In this document: positions 26,320 to 36,798 of the stretch, piece after piece | How the letters are laid out: each line of letters begins with the position of its first letter | Numbering within the stretch: position 1 is the stretch's first letter | NCBI GenBank assembly: GCA_963815375.1 | Contig: CAWFGX010000005.1 | Coordinates: 1,488,001 to 1,552,000 of the forward strand | Length of the DNA stretch: 64,000 bases | Direction of reading: 5' to 3' | Source of the DNA: JASHPR01 sp963815375 | Lineage (GTDB): Bacteria > Actinomycetota > Actinomycetes > Streptosporangiales > Streptosporangiaceae | Program-made: the position numbers and the translations under genes | Notes under the pieces: generated by a model | What the model saw: only the letters and a program-made list of their open reading frames with translations | What the model was told of the DNA's origin: nothing | Databases searched by the model: none

Positions 26320-27184
26320 TGGCCGTGGCCCGAGGAGGCGGGCGGGCACTCGGCGGCACGCAGGCCTTGCGCGAGGAGGCTCTGGCCGCTGCTAAACCCA
26401 GCGACCCCGCGGCCCAGGGACCGGTGATCGTGCTGGCCTCGGCGTACTCCGGGGCCGGCGGCTGCGCTCGCTGCTCGACGGTCATCCGGACCTGGCCTGC
26501 ACTTCGGGCACTGGCATCCTCCCGCTGTGTGACCAAGCAATGGCCGCCTGGCGCAGCGCCGACGGTCAGGCCGCCAGGTCACCCTCCCGGCTGGCCGTCA
26601 CCGCCACCCGGGCACTGGCCAGCAGCATCATCACCTCTCTGCTGGCGCGGGAAGGCAAGTGGCGCTGGTGCGAGGTCAGTGCCGCGAACAGCCAGGCCGC
26701 GGAAACGTTCCTGCGTCTCTATCCCGGCACCAAGGTTCTCTGCCTGCACCGCGCCTGTCCTGGTGTCGTCCGCGCCACGCTGGACGCCAGCCCCTGGGGC
26801 ATAGCCGACGCCGCGTTCGCACCTTTTATCAGTGCGTATCCGGCTAGCACCGCCGCAGCCCTGACCGCCTGCTGGGCAGCGCGCACCGGCCAGTTGCTCG
26901 CCTTCGAGCAATCACACCCGCAGCAAAGCCTGCGCGTCCGTTTCGAGGACCTGACGAGGGCTCAGCACGAGACTGCGGAACGAATATCGTCCTTCCTCGG
27001 CATTGTCGGCTTCGAGTGCCAGGCAGCGGCCACCGAGGACAGCCACTCCCAGCCAGAGTCGGACGGCACCGGCTCCGAGGCGGGCCCTCCGGTCGACCTG
27101 ATCCCGCCCGCGATACTGGCGCAGGCCAATGACCTGCTCCGCCAGCTCGGCTACCCCGCCCTGTCCGCGGGCTCAGCAAACTGA
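26319..27184 (+). pseudogene. Sulfotransferase-like partner, frameshifted (copy 1)
   Basis: The ATG overlaps the stop of the upstream enzyme. The frame reads to GPVIVLASAYSGAGG, then near 26460 the homologous sequence (RLRSLLDGHPDLACTSGTGI) continues in another frame through FLRLYPGTKVLCLHRACPGV and RVRFEDLTRAQHE to the stop at 27184. One missing base explains it. It may be a true mutation or a base-call error. The intact paralogue is at 36798. Its 3' end overlaps the convergent SARP gene by 34 nt. Confidence 0.75.
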
Positions 27185-30154
27185 CTGCCCTCCGCGGGCA
27201 CAAGGTGCTCTGGGCGCTTAGTACCTCGTCCTCTTGCACGTGGCGACTCCGGGTAGCTGATGCTGGCGAGCTTGGCGCGGACCCGGTCGGCATCGGGACG
27301 GTGCAATTCGTCGAGGATTGGCAGGGCCTGCCGCCAGGCGTCGCGTGCCTGCTGCTGCTGGCCGGCGGCGTCGTGCGTGTCGCCAAGGTTAGCGAAAATG
27401 TCCGCTTTCAGAGCCAGGTCGCCGAATTCGCGGGTGAGGTTTAGCGCGCGCTGGTAGCAGGCGGTGGCTTCGGCGAGGTTGCCCAGGTGGTATTCGGCAT
27501 AGCCGAGGCTGTGCCAGGCTTGGGCCAGCTCTGCGGCCTGGCCCAGCTCAGCGGTCAGGGTCAGTGCCTGCTGGCAGAACCCCCGGGCCTGCTGGTAGTC
27601 GCCGAACCCGGCGTGACACCAGGCGACGATGAGCAGTGTGCTGATCTGTGCCGGCCGGTGGCCGGTGGCCCGGTAGAGACGCAGCGCCTGCTCGGCGTGG
27701 CCGAGCGCGTCGGCGTCACCGCCGTCGGTGATGGCTGAGGCACCCGAGAGCTGGTAGCCAGCCAGGAACTGGTGTGCGTGTGCTTCGCCGAGACGATCGC
27801 CTGTCTGCTCGCAGAGCCTGAGGCTGGCGGCGCAGTGGACCAGGGCCTGGTCCTGATCGCCGAGGTGTGCGCAGGCCCATGCCAGGAGGCGCAGGGCCTG
27901 CGCCTGCCCGGTCGTGTCACCCGCGCGCGCAGCTGTGACCACCGCGACGTCCAGGATCTGTACCCACTGTTGCCAGTGGCCCCGCCGTTCCAGGAAGTCA
28001 CTGATGCAAAACGGGATCTGCCACGCGTGCGTGTCGAACCCGGTACTCGCTGCCAGCGTGATGACGGCCAGCAGGACTTGATGCTCAGCCTCGAACCAGG
28101 CAGTTGCCTGCTGATAGCTCTCAGGGTGCTCGGGCGTGACACCAGGCCGGGCCGGGCCGATCATGATCATATCGATGGACCGGCCGGTGAGCTCGACAGC
28201 GGCGTGGGCGCTGTGCAGGTAATGGTCAGCCACCCGGCCGACCGCCGCCAGCCGCGCCTGCTCGTCCTGGGCGGCGGCCTGACGGGCGGCGTAGACGCGG
28301 AGAAGATCATGACAGGCATACCGGCCGGGGATCTGCTCGCCGATCAGGTGAGCCCGGGCCAGCTCATCAAGGTCCTGACGGGCCCGCGCCGAAGCAACGC
28401 CGGCCAGGCTGGCCGCGGCAGGAACGGTGATGTCGGGACCCGGGTGCACACCCAAAAGCCAGAACATCCGCGCCGCCCTCGGACTGAGCTGCGCAGTGGA
28501 CCAGGAAAACACCGCACGCACGCTGGCCGCAGGGTCGCCGGCCTCGAGAGCGTCGAGCCTGCCCGGGGAGTCGTGCAGCTCGGTGGTAAGCGCCGCCAGT
28601 GGGAGACGGGGCCGGGCGGCGGCCCGAGCGGCGGCGATGGCCAAGGCCAGGGGCAGGCACGCACACAGGCTGGCGATCTCGCTTATGGCGTCAGACTCGG
28701 CAGCGGCCCTGGTGCGCCCGAGACGGGACGACAGCAGCTGCGTGGCCTCATCGGGGGTGAGGACGTCGAGGGATATCAGCCGGGCGCCGTCGGCCGCGGC
28801 CAGGCCAGCCAGCTGGTTGCGGCTGGTAACCAGGACCAGGCTGGTCGGGCTGGCCGGCAGCAGCGGCCGCACCTGCTGCTCGTCGCGGGCGTTGTCCAGG
28901 AGAATCAGCATCTGCTTGTCGGCGAGCAGGCTGCGATACAGGCCCGCCTGCGCCTCTGAGCTCGGCGGCACCCGCTCGGGGACCACGCCCAGGGCGTCCA
29001 GGAAACCGCGGACCGCCTCCGGGGCGGTCACCGGTTCGGCGGAGGGGTCAAAGCCGCGCAGATTCACATACAGCTGACCGTCGGCGAACCGGCTGGCGAC
29101 TTGGTGGGCCCAGTGCAGCGCAAGCGCGGTCTTACCCACCCCTGCCATCCCGCCGATCGCACTGATCACAACCGTCCCCGGTGCAGACGCGCTGGCCTGG
29201 TCCAGGATCTGGGTCAGCGCCGCAAGCTCGGCGGCGCGGCCAGTGAAATCTGCCACCGCCGCCGGCAGCTGCCGTGGTACGTCCGGTGCCCGGCCGCCGG
29301 CCGCGTCGGCAGCCACCCCGCCAGCACCAGGCTCATCGGCCGCGTTTGGGCCCACCCCGTCAGCTGCGCCGCCGCTCGCCCAGCCCGACACGCCTGTGCA
29401 CTCGGGGAGGTCCAGGGCGGGATCGCTGGTCAGGATCTGGCGCTGCAGGTCGCGCAGTTCGGCGGCGGGCTCGATGCCCAAATCGTCGATCAGTACGGTG
29501 CGGGCTTGGTGGTAGGCGGTCAGTGCCTCGGCCTGGCGTCCGCACCGGTACAGCGCCAGCATCAGCAGCGCCTGCAGATGCTCACGCAGCGGGTGCTCGG
29601 CTGCCAGCCGTTGCAACTCGGTCAGCACCTCGGCCTGGCGGCCCAGCTGCAGTTCGGCTTCAGCGCAGGTTTCTGCCGCCTGCAGCCGCAGCTCCGTCAG
29701 TCGCGGCTCCTCCCGTAGCGCCAGCACGTCGGAGTCGACGTCGGCTAGCGGCTCACCGCGCCACAGCGACAGCGCCTCGGCCGGCCATCGCGGCTGCCTT
29801 GTCCCACGAGCCGACCCGCGCCGCCGCGGGCTGAGCCCAGCAAGCTCGCGAACTGGTGACGTCGAGCTCGTCGTCGGCGACGCTGATCACATACCCGCCC
29901 TGGCGGAAGCTGATCCGGTCCCGGCCCGCCTCGCCCAGAGCCTGTCGCAGCCGCTTGACGTAATTGCGGATGGTTGCCGCAGCTGACGGCGGCGGCCCGG
30001 TCTCCCATAATGTCTCGGCGATGTCATCGACCGTCACGACCCTGTTGGCGTCAACCAGCAGTACCGCCAGCAGCGCCCGCTGGTTACCCTGCGGTACCCG
30101 CAGTACCGTCTCGCCGCAGCGCACCACTAACGGCCCGAGCAGCCCAAATTCCAT
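27151..30154 (-). pseudogene. SARP-NB-ARC-TPR regulator with several frameshifts (copy 1)
   Basis: The gene starts MEFGLLGPLVVRCGETVLRV at 30154 (winged helix) and keeps frame to about 29850. Between 29860 and 29750 the homologous peptide (FASLLGSAR, then ARVGSWDKAAAMA, then EALSLWRGEPLADVDSD) is split over changing frames. After that the rest is intact: BTAD domain, NB-ARC with GMAGVGKTALALHWAHQ and MLILLDNARDEQQV, and TPRs to 27151. Translation from 29727 could still give an 858-residue protein without a DNA-binding domain. Multiple shifts in about 100 bp suggest real decay rather than one error. Confidence 0.8.
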
Positions 30155-30218
30155 CACGTCCCCCGTGATGCCACACCACGCCCCCGTGCGAGAACCACCC
30201 CGCTGGTTCCTAGAACAC

Positions 30219-30234
30219 GCTACGCGGTTCTTAC
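30219..30234 (+). promoter_or_regulatory. Vestigial phased repeat pair
   Basis: GCTAC (30219) and CTTAC (30230) are 11 bp apart, pointing right. There is no gene with a start downstream, only a SARP remnant on the other strand. It may be the leftover promoter of a lost operon. Confidence 0.3.
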
Positions 30235-30249
30235 CGTGCAGCACAGGAC

Positions 30250-31122
30250 TTAACCCGTCATAGTGACGAAATGGGTACAGCTCCCCAAATCCCGTGCGGG
30301 AACCACCCCACTGGTGCGCGTTTCCAGCTCAGGGGACCGGCCAGCGAACCCGGCAGCCGCCGGCGGAAGCTGCTGGGGCACCGGCGGCGCCGCATCAGCG
30401 ACTTCCGTGCCTGGCGCGATGCTGCTGGCCTTCACGCCCAGTGTGGCGCGTTTGCCGTCACTGCTCGCCTGATCGCCTGCATGCTCCGGGAGGTCCAGGG
30501 CAGCATCGTCGGCGAGGATCTGCTCGTGCAGTTTCTGGAGTTCGCGGTTGGGCTCGACACCGAGCTCACCGACGACCATGGACCGCGCCTGGCGGAAAGT
30601 GGCCCGGGCGTCAGCCCTGCGCCCGCAGCGGTACAGGGCGAGCATCAGCAACGCGCGCAGGTGCTCGCGCAGCGGATGGTCAGCGGCCAGCCTTTGCAGT
30701 TCGACCAGCACCTCCCGGTGGCGGCCTAGTCGCAGGTCGGCTTCGGTCCGGGTCTCCAGCGCCTGCAGCCGCAGCTCGGCCAGCCGCGGGCCCTCGCGCC
30801 GCGTTAGCGTGTCTGACCCAATGTCGGCCAGTGGCTCGCCGCGCCATAGCGTCAGCCCCTCTTGTGCCCGGGCTGCTGCCTGGTCCCAGGACCTGATCCG
30901 CACCGCCGCCCGGGCAGCCGCCACCAGATTCGCGAAACGGCGCACATCGAGCTCGTCCTCACCGACGCTGATGAGGTATCCGCCCTGGCGCGCGGTGATA
31001 CGGCCTAGCCCGGCCTCGCCCAGTGCGCGGCGCAGCCGCTTGACATAGTTGCGGATGGTCACCGGAGCCGACGGCGGTACCTGAGTGCCCCACTAACGGC
31101 CCGAGAAGCGCGAACTCCATGG
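30250..31122 (-). pseudogene. Truncated SARP regulator (copy 2)
   Basis: The start MEFALLGPLVGHSGT (about 31122) is joined by an internal deletion and frame change to PPSAPVTIRNYVKRLRRALG. The BTAD domain follows (LTLWRGEPLADIGSD, ALYRCGRRADARATFRQARS). The frame ends at 30250, just where the NB-ARC domain should start (FAGRSPELE). The ATPase and TPR parts are absent, so this is a 5' remnant directly upstream of copy 1. Confidence 0.75.
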
Positions 31123-31291
31123 CAATCCTTGAGCGAGACGGGTTCTGGTCGGCGCTACACCACGCTGGGGGCATGTTATTGACGCCGGACAGCACTTCGC
31201 TGGCGTAACCGCCGGAATGGTGACCAGGACAAACGGCAGGACTGCCGGCGCCCCTTGCGAGGCGGCGAGCCTGATAGTACTGGCTGCTCGC

Positions 31292-31317
31292 GCTACATGA
31301 CGCTAACAGCGTGCTAC
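31292..31317 (+). promoter_or_regulatory. SARP-type phased repeats (site 3)
   Basis: GCTAC at 31292, GCTAA at 31302 and GCTAC at 31313 (spacing 10, 11), with AGTAC further up at 31276. It precedes a decayed secreted-protein gene. Confidence 0.6.
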
Positions 31318-31662
31318 ATACACGTTGCAAGCTCGGCTTCCGGCGCTGCACAAGCCGCCACGCAGTCCCGGCCGGTTCAGCCGGCTGACAGCATCTCCCC
31401 GTCGTCGAGCTGCCCGGCTTTTGGCCTCTACCGCTACGACGATGTGGCACGCGGCCACATCGATAGCAATGGCGATCTGTACTTCAGCGGCACTGTGGGA
31501 ACCCTATTTTGCCAGGCAAAGATCGCTCCCAAGAGCAGCATCGTCGAAATATTCGCCTCAAACGGTGGTTGCCTCGCTTTCAGCGCGAGTGCTGATGTCG
31601 TTTACCTCGGACGACTTCCTGTGGTTCGGGTACACGCCTGTATAGTCACAATGACCGTTTAA
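31318..31662 (+). pseudogene. Truncated small secreted-protein gene
   Basis: Downstream of site 3 an open frame encodes SASGAAQAATQSRPVQPAD, CPAFGLYRYDD, HIDSNGDLYFSGTVGTLFC and NGGCLAFSASADVVYLG, but no start codon or hydrophobic signal core follows the promoter. The Cys/Gly/aromatic content resembles mature secreted cargo proteins of the locus. I read it as a cargo gene that lost its 5' end. The upstream in-frame ATG at 31255 lies before the promoter repeats and is unlikely to be used. Confidence 0.45.
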
Positions 31663-31832
31663 CTCGGCTTTCCCCGTACATCGGCAGTGGGTGGATGGTT
31701 CCATCGGTTCTTTTCTGTGGGCCGGTGGCACTATCTACCGTTCGCGGAGGGGCAGGCTGACCGGGTCGCGCAGCCCGCATGGGGCGGGCTTGCGCGTGCG
31801 GGGCTTGGGTGGCCTTCCCGGCGGGTCCGGCG

Positions 31833-34754
31833 TCATTTTGCAGAACGCGCGGTCGCTGCTTGCGCGGGAGCAATGACTCCGTGGCCCGCGGCGGCGAGCC
31901 TGGCTCGGACCTTGTCGGCGTCGGGATGCCGCAGGTCGTTGAGGATGTTCAGGGCGCGCTGCCAGGCATCCAGCGCCTGGGGCAGTTGGCCGGCGGCGTG
32001 GCGGGTGTCGCCGAGGTGGGTGAGAGTGTCAGCTTCATGGAAACGGTCGCCGAACTCCCGATGCAGCGGGAGCGCACGCAGGTAACAGGCGGCGGCTTCA
32101 GCGAGGTTGCCCAGGTGTTGCTCGGCGTATCCCAGGCTGTCCCAGGCATGTCCCTCGTGGCTGTGGTTGCCAGCTTCCGCGCCCAGGGTGAGTGCCTGGC
32201 GGCAGAATTCGCGAGCCTGCTGGAAGTCGCCCAGGAGGCCGTGGCACCAGCCAACTGCGTTGAGGGTGTCGGCCTCGAGCGCCTTGTCGCCACTGACCTG
32301 GTACAGCTGCAGCGCCTGCTCGGCGTGCGCGAGCGCGTCAGCGTAACGATCCTGACGCTCGGCTATCTCGGAGAGACCCTGGTGCGTCTTGGCCTCGCCT
32401 AGGCGGTTGCCGAGCGCTTGGTACAGCGTGAGGCTGCTGGCGTAGTGGCTGCGAGCCTGTTCATAGTGGCCAAGGTCGGTGCAGGCGTTGGCCAGGAGGC
32501 GACCAGACAGGGCCTGCGCTGTGGTGTCACCCAGGCGTGTGGCGGCGGTCAGCGCCGTGCGCTGGATGGCGCCCCGTTCCTGCCAGTGCCCCCGGTTACT
32601 CAGGAACGGTGTCATGGCCCACGGGAGCTGCCACGCCTGGATGTCGAACCCGGATTCGGCGGCGAGGGTAACCGCAGCCAGCAGGTTCTGGTGCTCTTCC
32701 TCGAACCAGGCCAGAGCCTGAGAATAATCGGCGGGCTGCCCGGGAAGGGCACCGCGCCGGGGCCAGGCGAGGACGACCGGTTCTAGTGACGGGCGCAGCA
32801 GGCGGGCGGCAGAGGAAGCGGTGTGCAGATAGTGGTCGAGTAGCCGGCCAATGGCGTCACGGCGCTCGGTGTCGCCGTCGGTGGCGTGGGCCTGGCTGGT
32901 GGCGTAGGCGCGGAGCAAGTCGTGGAAGGCATACCGGTCTGGCCGGTGCTCGGCGATGAGGTGGGCGCGGGTGAGCTCGGAGAGCAGGCGGCCGGCCTTG
33001 GGCTGGCTGATGCTGGCCAGGCTGACGACTGCGGATGCGGAGATGTCCAGGCCCGTGTGCAGGCCAAGCAGCCGGAACAGCCTCATAGCCCCTGGGCTGA
33101 GCCGCTGGTAGGACCAAGAGAACACAGCCCGGACGCTGACGGCCGGGTCCCCGGTGTCGAGGGCGTCAAGCCTGCTGCTGCTGTCGCGCAGCTCGGCGGC
33201 CAGAGCAGCGAGGCGGAATCCCGGGCGGGCGGCAGCGCGGGCAGCGGCCACGGCAAGCGCCAGCGGAAGCCGGGAGCACAGCTCGGCGACATCGAGCAGC
33301 GCGTCCGGCTCGGCGGTGGCGCGGGCAGTACCGAGCCGGACGGTGAGCATCTGGGTGGCTTCGGCGGCAGAGAGGATGTCGAGCGTCAGCAGCTGGGCAC
33401 CGTTGGCTGCGGCTAGGCCGGTGAGCTGATGACGGCTGGTGATCAGGACCAGGCTCCCGGGGCTGGCTGGCAGCAGCGGGCGGACTTGCTGCTCATCGTG
33501 CGCATTGTCGAGCACGATCAGCATCCGCCGACCGGCCAGCAGGGTGCGCAGCAGTCCAGCCTGGGCATCCGGGCCGCGTGGGATCCGTTCTGGCGCGACG
33601 CCAAAGGCATCGAGGAACTCGCGAACCACCTCCGCGGGATTGGCTGGCAAGCCAGACTCGTCGAAGCCGCGCAGGTTGGCATAGAGCTGCCCGTCAGGGA
33701 ACCGCTTCGCGACCTGGTGGGCCCAGAAAATGGCCAGCCCGGTCTTGCCCACCCCGGCGGGCCCACTCAGGGCAGTGATCACGGTTGTGCCCGGCGTCAC
33801 GCCGCCAGCCTTCTCCGCGACCCCCGTCAGGGTGGTCAGCTCGCTCTCGCGGCCAGTGAAGTGCGCGACGACGGGTGGAAGCTGCCGTGGGACCGGCTTC
33901 ATCGCCGGCGCGGCGTCTGGGCCCGGCCCGGTTACGGCAGCCTCTGCCGACAGCCTCGCTGGGGTGGTCGGTGCGCCCGCCTCGCCGGCGCCCTCGTGCT
34001 CGGGGAAGTCCAGGGCGGGGTCGGCGGCGAGGATCTGCTGCTGCAGCTTCCGCAGCTCGCGGCTGGGCTCGACGCCTAGCTCATCGACGACCACCGCGCG
34101 TACGTGGTGGAAGGCTGCCAGGGCGTCGGCCCTCCGGCCGCACCGGTACAAGGTCACCATCAGCAGCGCCTGAAGGTGCTCGCGCAGCGGATGGTCAGCT
34201 GTCAGTGGCTGCAGCTCGGCCAGTACCTCGCTATGGTGTCCCAGCCGCAGGCCGGCCTCTGCCCGTGTCTCCAGTGCCTGCAGCCGCAGGTCGGTCAGGC
34301 GTGGTCGTTCCCGCATCGCCAGCGCGTCGCACGTAATGTCGGCCAGCGGCTCGCCGCGCCACAGCGACAGCGCATCCTGCGCGAGCGTTGCTGCCTGGTC
34401 CCACGCGCCGGTGCGTGAGGCCGTCCGGGAACGAGCCGCCAAGCCCTCGAACCGGCGTATGTCGAGCTCGTCCTCGCTCGCCTTGATCAGGTACCCGTGC
34501 TGGCGGGCCGTGATCAGGTTCGGGTCGCCCGCGCTCAGGGACTGACGCAGCCGCCTGACATAGTTGCGGATGGTCACCGGAGCCGACGGCGGCGGCACTG
34601 CCCCCCACAGCGTCTCGGCGATGTCGTCCACTGGCACGACGCGGCCCGCACCCAGGAGCAGCACGGCGAGCAGCACTCGCTGGTTGCCCCGCGTGACTGG
34701 CAGCACGCTCCCGCCAGAGCAGACCACCAAGGGTCCAAGCAGCGCAAACTCCAT
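31833..34754 (-). CDS. SARP-NB-ARC-TPR transcriptional regulator (copy 3)
   Basis: This 973-residue AfsR-type activator has an OmpR-like winged helix (about 1-95, MEFALLGPLVVCSGGSVLPV and VTIRNYVRRLRQSL), a BTAD domain (about 100-245, LSLWRGEPLADITCD, ALAAFHHVRAVVVDELG), a linker, an NB-ARC ATPase (about 300-560, Walker A GPAGVGKTGLAIFWAHQ, Walker B RMLIVLDNAHDEQ, ITSRHQLTGL) and C-terminal TPRs (DSLGYAEQHLGNLAEAAACY and similar). The ATG at 34754 has AGGAG 7 nt upstream; an upstream GTG at 34775 is less likely. It is convergent with the decayed cargo gene at 31318. It probably activates phased-repeat promoters of the locus. Confidence 0.9.
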   Translation of the reverse strand: MEFALLGPLVVCSGGSVLPVTRGNQRVLLAVLLLGAGRVVPVDDIAETLWGAVPPPSAPVTIRNYVRRLRQSLSAGDPNLITARQHGYLIKASEDELDIRRFEGLAARSRTASRTGAWDQAATLAQDALSLWRGEPLADITCDALAMRERPRLTDLRLQALETRAEAGLRLGHHSEVLAELQPLTADHPLREHLQALLMVTLYRCGRRADALAAFHHVRAVVVDELGVEPSRELRKLQQQILAADPALDFPEHEGAGEAGAPTTPARLSAEAAVTGPGPDAAPAMKPVPRQLPPVVAHFTGRESELTTLTGVAEKAGGVTPGTTVITALSGPAGVGKTGLAIFWAHQVAKRFPDGQLYANLRGFDESGLPANPAEVVREFLDAFGVAPERIPRGPDAQAGLLRTLLAGRRMLIVLDNAHDEQQVRPLLPASPGSLVLITSRHQLTGLAAANGAQLLTLDILSAAEATQMLTVRLGTARATAEPDALLDVAELCSRLPLALAVAAARAAARPGFRLAALAAELRDSSSRLDALDTGDPAVSVRAVFSWSYQRLSPGAMRLFRLLGLHTGLDISASAVVSLASISQPKAGRLLSELTRAHLIAEHRPDRYAFHDLLRAYATSQAHATDGDTERRDAIGRLLDHYLHTASSAARLLRPSLEPVVLAWPRRGALPGQPADYSQALAWFEEEHQNLLAAVTLAAESGFDIQAWQLPWAMTPFLSNRGHWQERGAIQRTALTAATRLGDTTAQALSGRLLANACTDLGHYEQARSHYASSLTLYQALGNRLGEAKTHQGLSEIAERQDRYADALAHAEQALQLYQVSGDKALEADTLNAVGWCHGLLGDFQQAREFCRQALTLGAEAGNHSHEGHAWDSLGYAEQHLGNLAEAAACYLRALPLHREFGDRFHEADTLTHLGDTRHAAGQLPQALDAWQRALNILNDLRHPDADKVRARLAAAGHGVIAPAQAATARSAK

Positions 34755-34850
34755 ACAAACTCCTGCATGAGACACGTTGGCAGCGCTCGATCAAACGCGG
34801 CTGCCAGTTCTAGCAGTCATGTTGTCTATTCGCTGTGATCTGGTACCAGC

Positions 34851-34926
34851 GCTACTTCCGCGCTACCGGATGTCTGCTTTGGTGCTACATGGCGCTACTT
34901 AGATACTACGGGATGTGGCGCAGAAT
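34851..34926 (+). promoter_or_regulatory. SARP-type phased repeats and -10 (site 4)
   Basis: GCTAC at 34851, 34862, 34884 and 34894 and ACTAC at 34905: spacings 11, 22, 10, 11, so the array holds helical phase over 55 bp. The candidate -10 CAGAAT (34921-34926) follows 11 bp after the last repeat and resembles CACAAT at site 1; both are followed by GG. The start codon is at 34971. Confidence 0.75.
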
Positions 34927-34970
34927 GGATCGCGAGCTTTACCTGCAAGCACCGTCACAAGGAGGAACCG

Positions 34971-35360
34971 ATGAGAAGAGCATTCCGGGTGGCAGCCGTC
35001 TTCGCTGGCGCCGCCGCCGGTGCTGCCGCGTTCGCGCCAGCGGCCGGCGCTGCGACTGCGGTCCCTGACAGGCCAGCAGACATCGTCTTTAACAACTGCA
35101 CTACAGGCGAGTCGCACTTCGTCCATCTCTACTTCCCCCCGTCGAAGAAGCACGGGCCACAATGCGCAGGCTACAATGGCTACCGCTACTTCGGCGGAAC
35201 CGAGTACTCAAGGTTCTGCGCAGGCAATAATTACGGCTGGATCAATATCGTAGGTACTTACTTTTCTTTCAGCCCGGGGTACAGGGCGGCCGGCAATCTC
35301 CCCGTCGAATCGCTATCTATTACCGGCCACACCGGCAGCGATACGTGTCCTGGCAGCTAG
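34971..35360 (+). CDS. Small secreted protein, paralogue of the 18202 gene
   Basis: This 129-residue protein has a signal peptide (MRRAFRVAAVFAGAAAGAAA, then FAPAAGAA) almost identical to that at 18202. The mature part has NNCTTGESHFVHLYFPPS, KKHGPQCAGYNGYRYFGG, CAGNNYGWINIVG and a C-terminal Cys. The blocks NCTxG, HLYxPxSKKHGPxC and C-x-G-(D/N)-NYG are shared with the paralogue. Four Cys suggest two disulfides; the fold may be beta/gamma-crystallin-like (inference). AAGGAGG precedes the ATG. The sulfotransferase gene starts 4 nt after its stop, so it is tightly coupled. Confidence 0.8.
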   Translation: MRRAFRVAAVFAGAAAGAAAFAPAAGAATAVPDRPADIVFNNCTTGESHFVHLYFPPSKKHGPQCAGYNGYRYFGGTEYSRFCAGNNYGWINIVGTYFSFSPGYRAAGNLPVESLSITGHTGSDTCPGS

Positions 35361-35364
35361 CGAC

Positions 35365-36798
35365 GTGCCTTCTCGCGATCTAGCCGACGGCGCCGGGACG
35401 TCCCGGCGTGATCCGGTGTTCGTCTTGTGCATGGGGCGGTCCGGGTCGACGCTGCTGCGATTCATGCTGGATGCGCATCCCGAGCTGGCGTGCCCGCCGG
35501 AGACGAGCCTGCCAGCGCTCTGCGGGCAGCTGGCGACGGTGTGGTCGCTGATTGAGGGCGCGCCGCTGGCCGCAGAACGCGATTCCGCACCGCCGCAGGT
35601 TCCGGAGGCAGCGCTGGCTGGCATCCGGCGGATGCTGGACGAAATGACCGGGTCCTATCTGGCGCGCCGGGGCAAGAACGTGCTCTGCGACAAGAGCCTG
35701 GGATCGGCGCGGGCCGCGGATCTGCTGGTGCAGATCTACCCGGGCGCTAAGTTCGTCTGCTTGTACCGGCACCCTATGGACGTGATCCGGTCGGGTCTCG
35801 ATGCCTGTCCGTTTGGGCTGACCGGTTATGGGTTCGATCAGTACATCGTGGGCTCGCCCGGCAACTCGGTGCTGGCGCTCGCGCGGTACTGGCTTGACAA
35901 CGCCACGCTGATCGCGGGAGTGGAGGAGGCGCTTCCGGACCGGTGCACCCGGGTGAGGTATGAGGACCTGGTCGCCGACCCTGAAGGCGTGATGGCGGAC
36001 GTCTGTTCGTTCATCGGTGTGGGGACGGCACCGGGGGTGGCGCAGGCAGCCTTCAGCGGTGAGCGGGAGCGTTTCGGGCCGTCGGATCACAAGATATGGG
36101 CGACGTCGGCTGTCAGCGGGGATTCGGTGGGCAGTGGAGAATCGGTTCCGGCCGCGCTGATAGCGCCCCAGGTTGCTGCCTCGATCAACGAACTGGTGGC
36201 CAAGCTGGGGTACGTGCCGGTGGACGAAAGCTGGGGGACTCCGGGCAGCCCGGCTGACCCACGGTTGCCTGACACCATCCGCAGCCCGGTCCCGCCGCCC
36301 GCTCGGCGATCGGCGGATGAGGCTGTGCCCGGGGCCGAAGAGCTGCTGAAGTTCTTGCGGTCCCGGGTGGAGGGCATCAGTGAGCGGTTCGCGAGCAGGT
36401 GGAAGTCGTGCGCGGGGGAAAAGTTCCTGGTGGTATCGCGAGTCGTGGCGGGCGGCACTGATGCCGAGGCGCAGTGGGTGGTTGATGTCGCCGCGCGGGC
36501 GGTCACGGCAGAGGACGAGCGGGCCGACGGCGCCAGTGACCCGGGCACTGGCGAGGCAGCTGATGACGTTAGCTGGAGCATCCTTGGCTCTCCGAAGGCC
36601 TGGGAAGCTGTAGTGGCCGGCCAGGTGAACCTGCAGGCAGCGTTGCGGCGCAACGACCTGCGCTATTGCCCGGCGGGCGAGGAGAGCCCGCAGGACAGCC
36701 ACCAGCGGGTTGCGATGCTTACCGAGCTGCTTGGCCTGGTGTCATGGGACCGGGCCGGACAGCAGACGGCGACAGCCGTACCTGTGGCAGTGCCGTGA
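35365..36798 (+). CDS. Sulfotransferase fused to an SCP2-like domain (copy 2)
   Basis: This 477-residue paralogue of the protein at 24865 has the same order. The PAPS 5' loop is CMGRSGSTLLRFMLDAHPEL, then LCDKSLGSARAADLL, the 3' motif CLYRHPMDVIRSGLDA, and VRYEDLVADPEGVM. The SCP2-like domain spans about 340-455 (FLVVSRVVAGGTDAEAQWVV, WSILGSPKAWEAVVAGQVNL, ALRRNDLRYC). The GTG start is 4 nt after the secreted-protein stop. TGATG couples it to the next gene. Co-transcription with a secreted peptide raises the possibility that it sulfates a ligand of that protein, but enzyme and cargo act in different compartments. Confidence 0.87.
   Translation: MPSRDLADGAGTSRRDPVFVLCMGRSGSTLLRFMLDAHPELACPPETSLPALCGQLATVWSLIEGAPLAAERDSAPPQVPEAALAGIRRMLDEMTGSYLARRGKNVLCDKSLGSARAADLLVQIYPGAKFVCLYRHPMDVIRSGLDACPFGLTGYGFDQYIVGSPGNSVLALARYWLDNATLIAGVEEALPDRCTRVRYEDLVADPEGVMADVCSFIGVGTAPGVAQAAFSGERERFGPSDHKIWATSAVSGDSVGSGESVPAALIAPQVAASINELVAKLGYVPVDESWGTPGSPADPRLPDTIRSPVPPPARRSADEAVPGAEELLKFLRSRVEGISERFASRWKSCAGEKFLVVSRVVAGGTDAEAQWVVDVAARAVTAEDERADGASDPGTGEAADDVSWSILGSPKAWEAVVAGQVNLQAALRRNDLRYCPAGEESPQDSHQRVAMLTELLGLVSWDRAGQQTATAVPVAVP

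Noticed and set aside
31646..31873. Short minus-strand frame after the truncated secreted gene
   Set aside because: Low-complexity Pro/Ala/Arg content and no ribosome site or homologue; consistent with chance in high-GC DNA.
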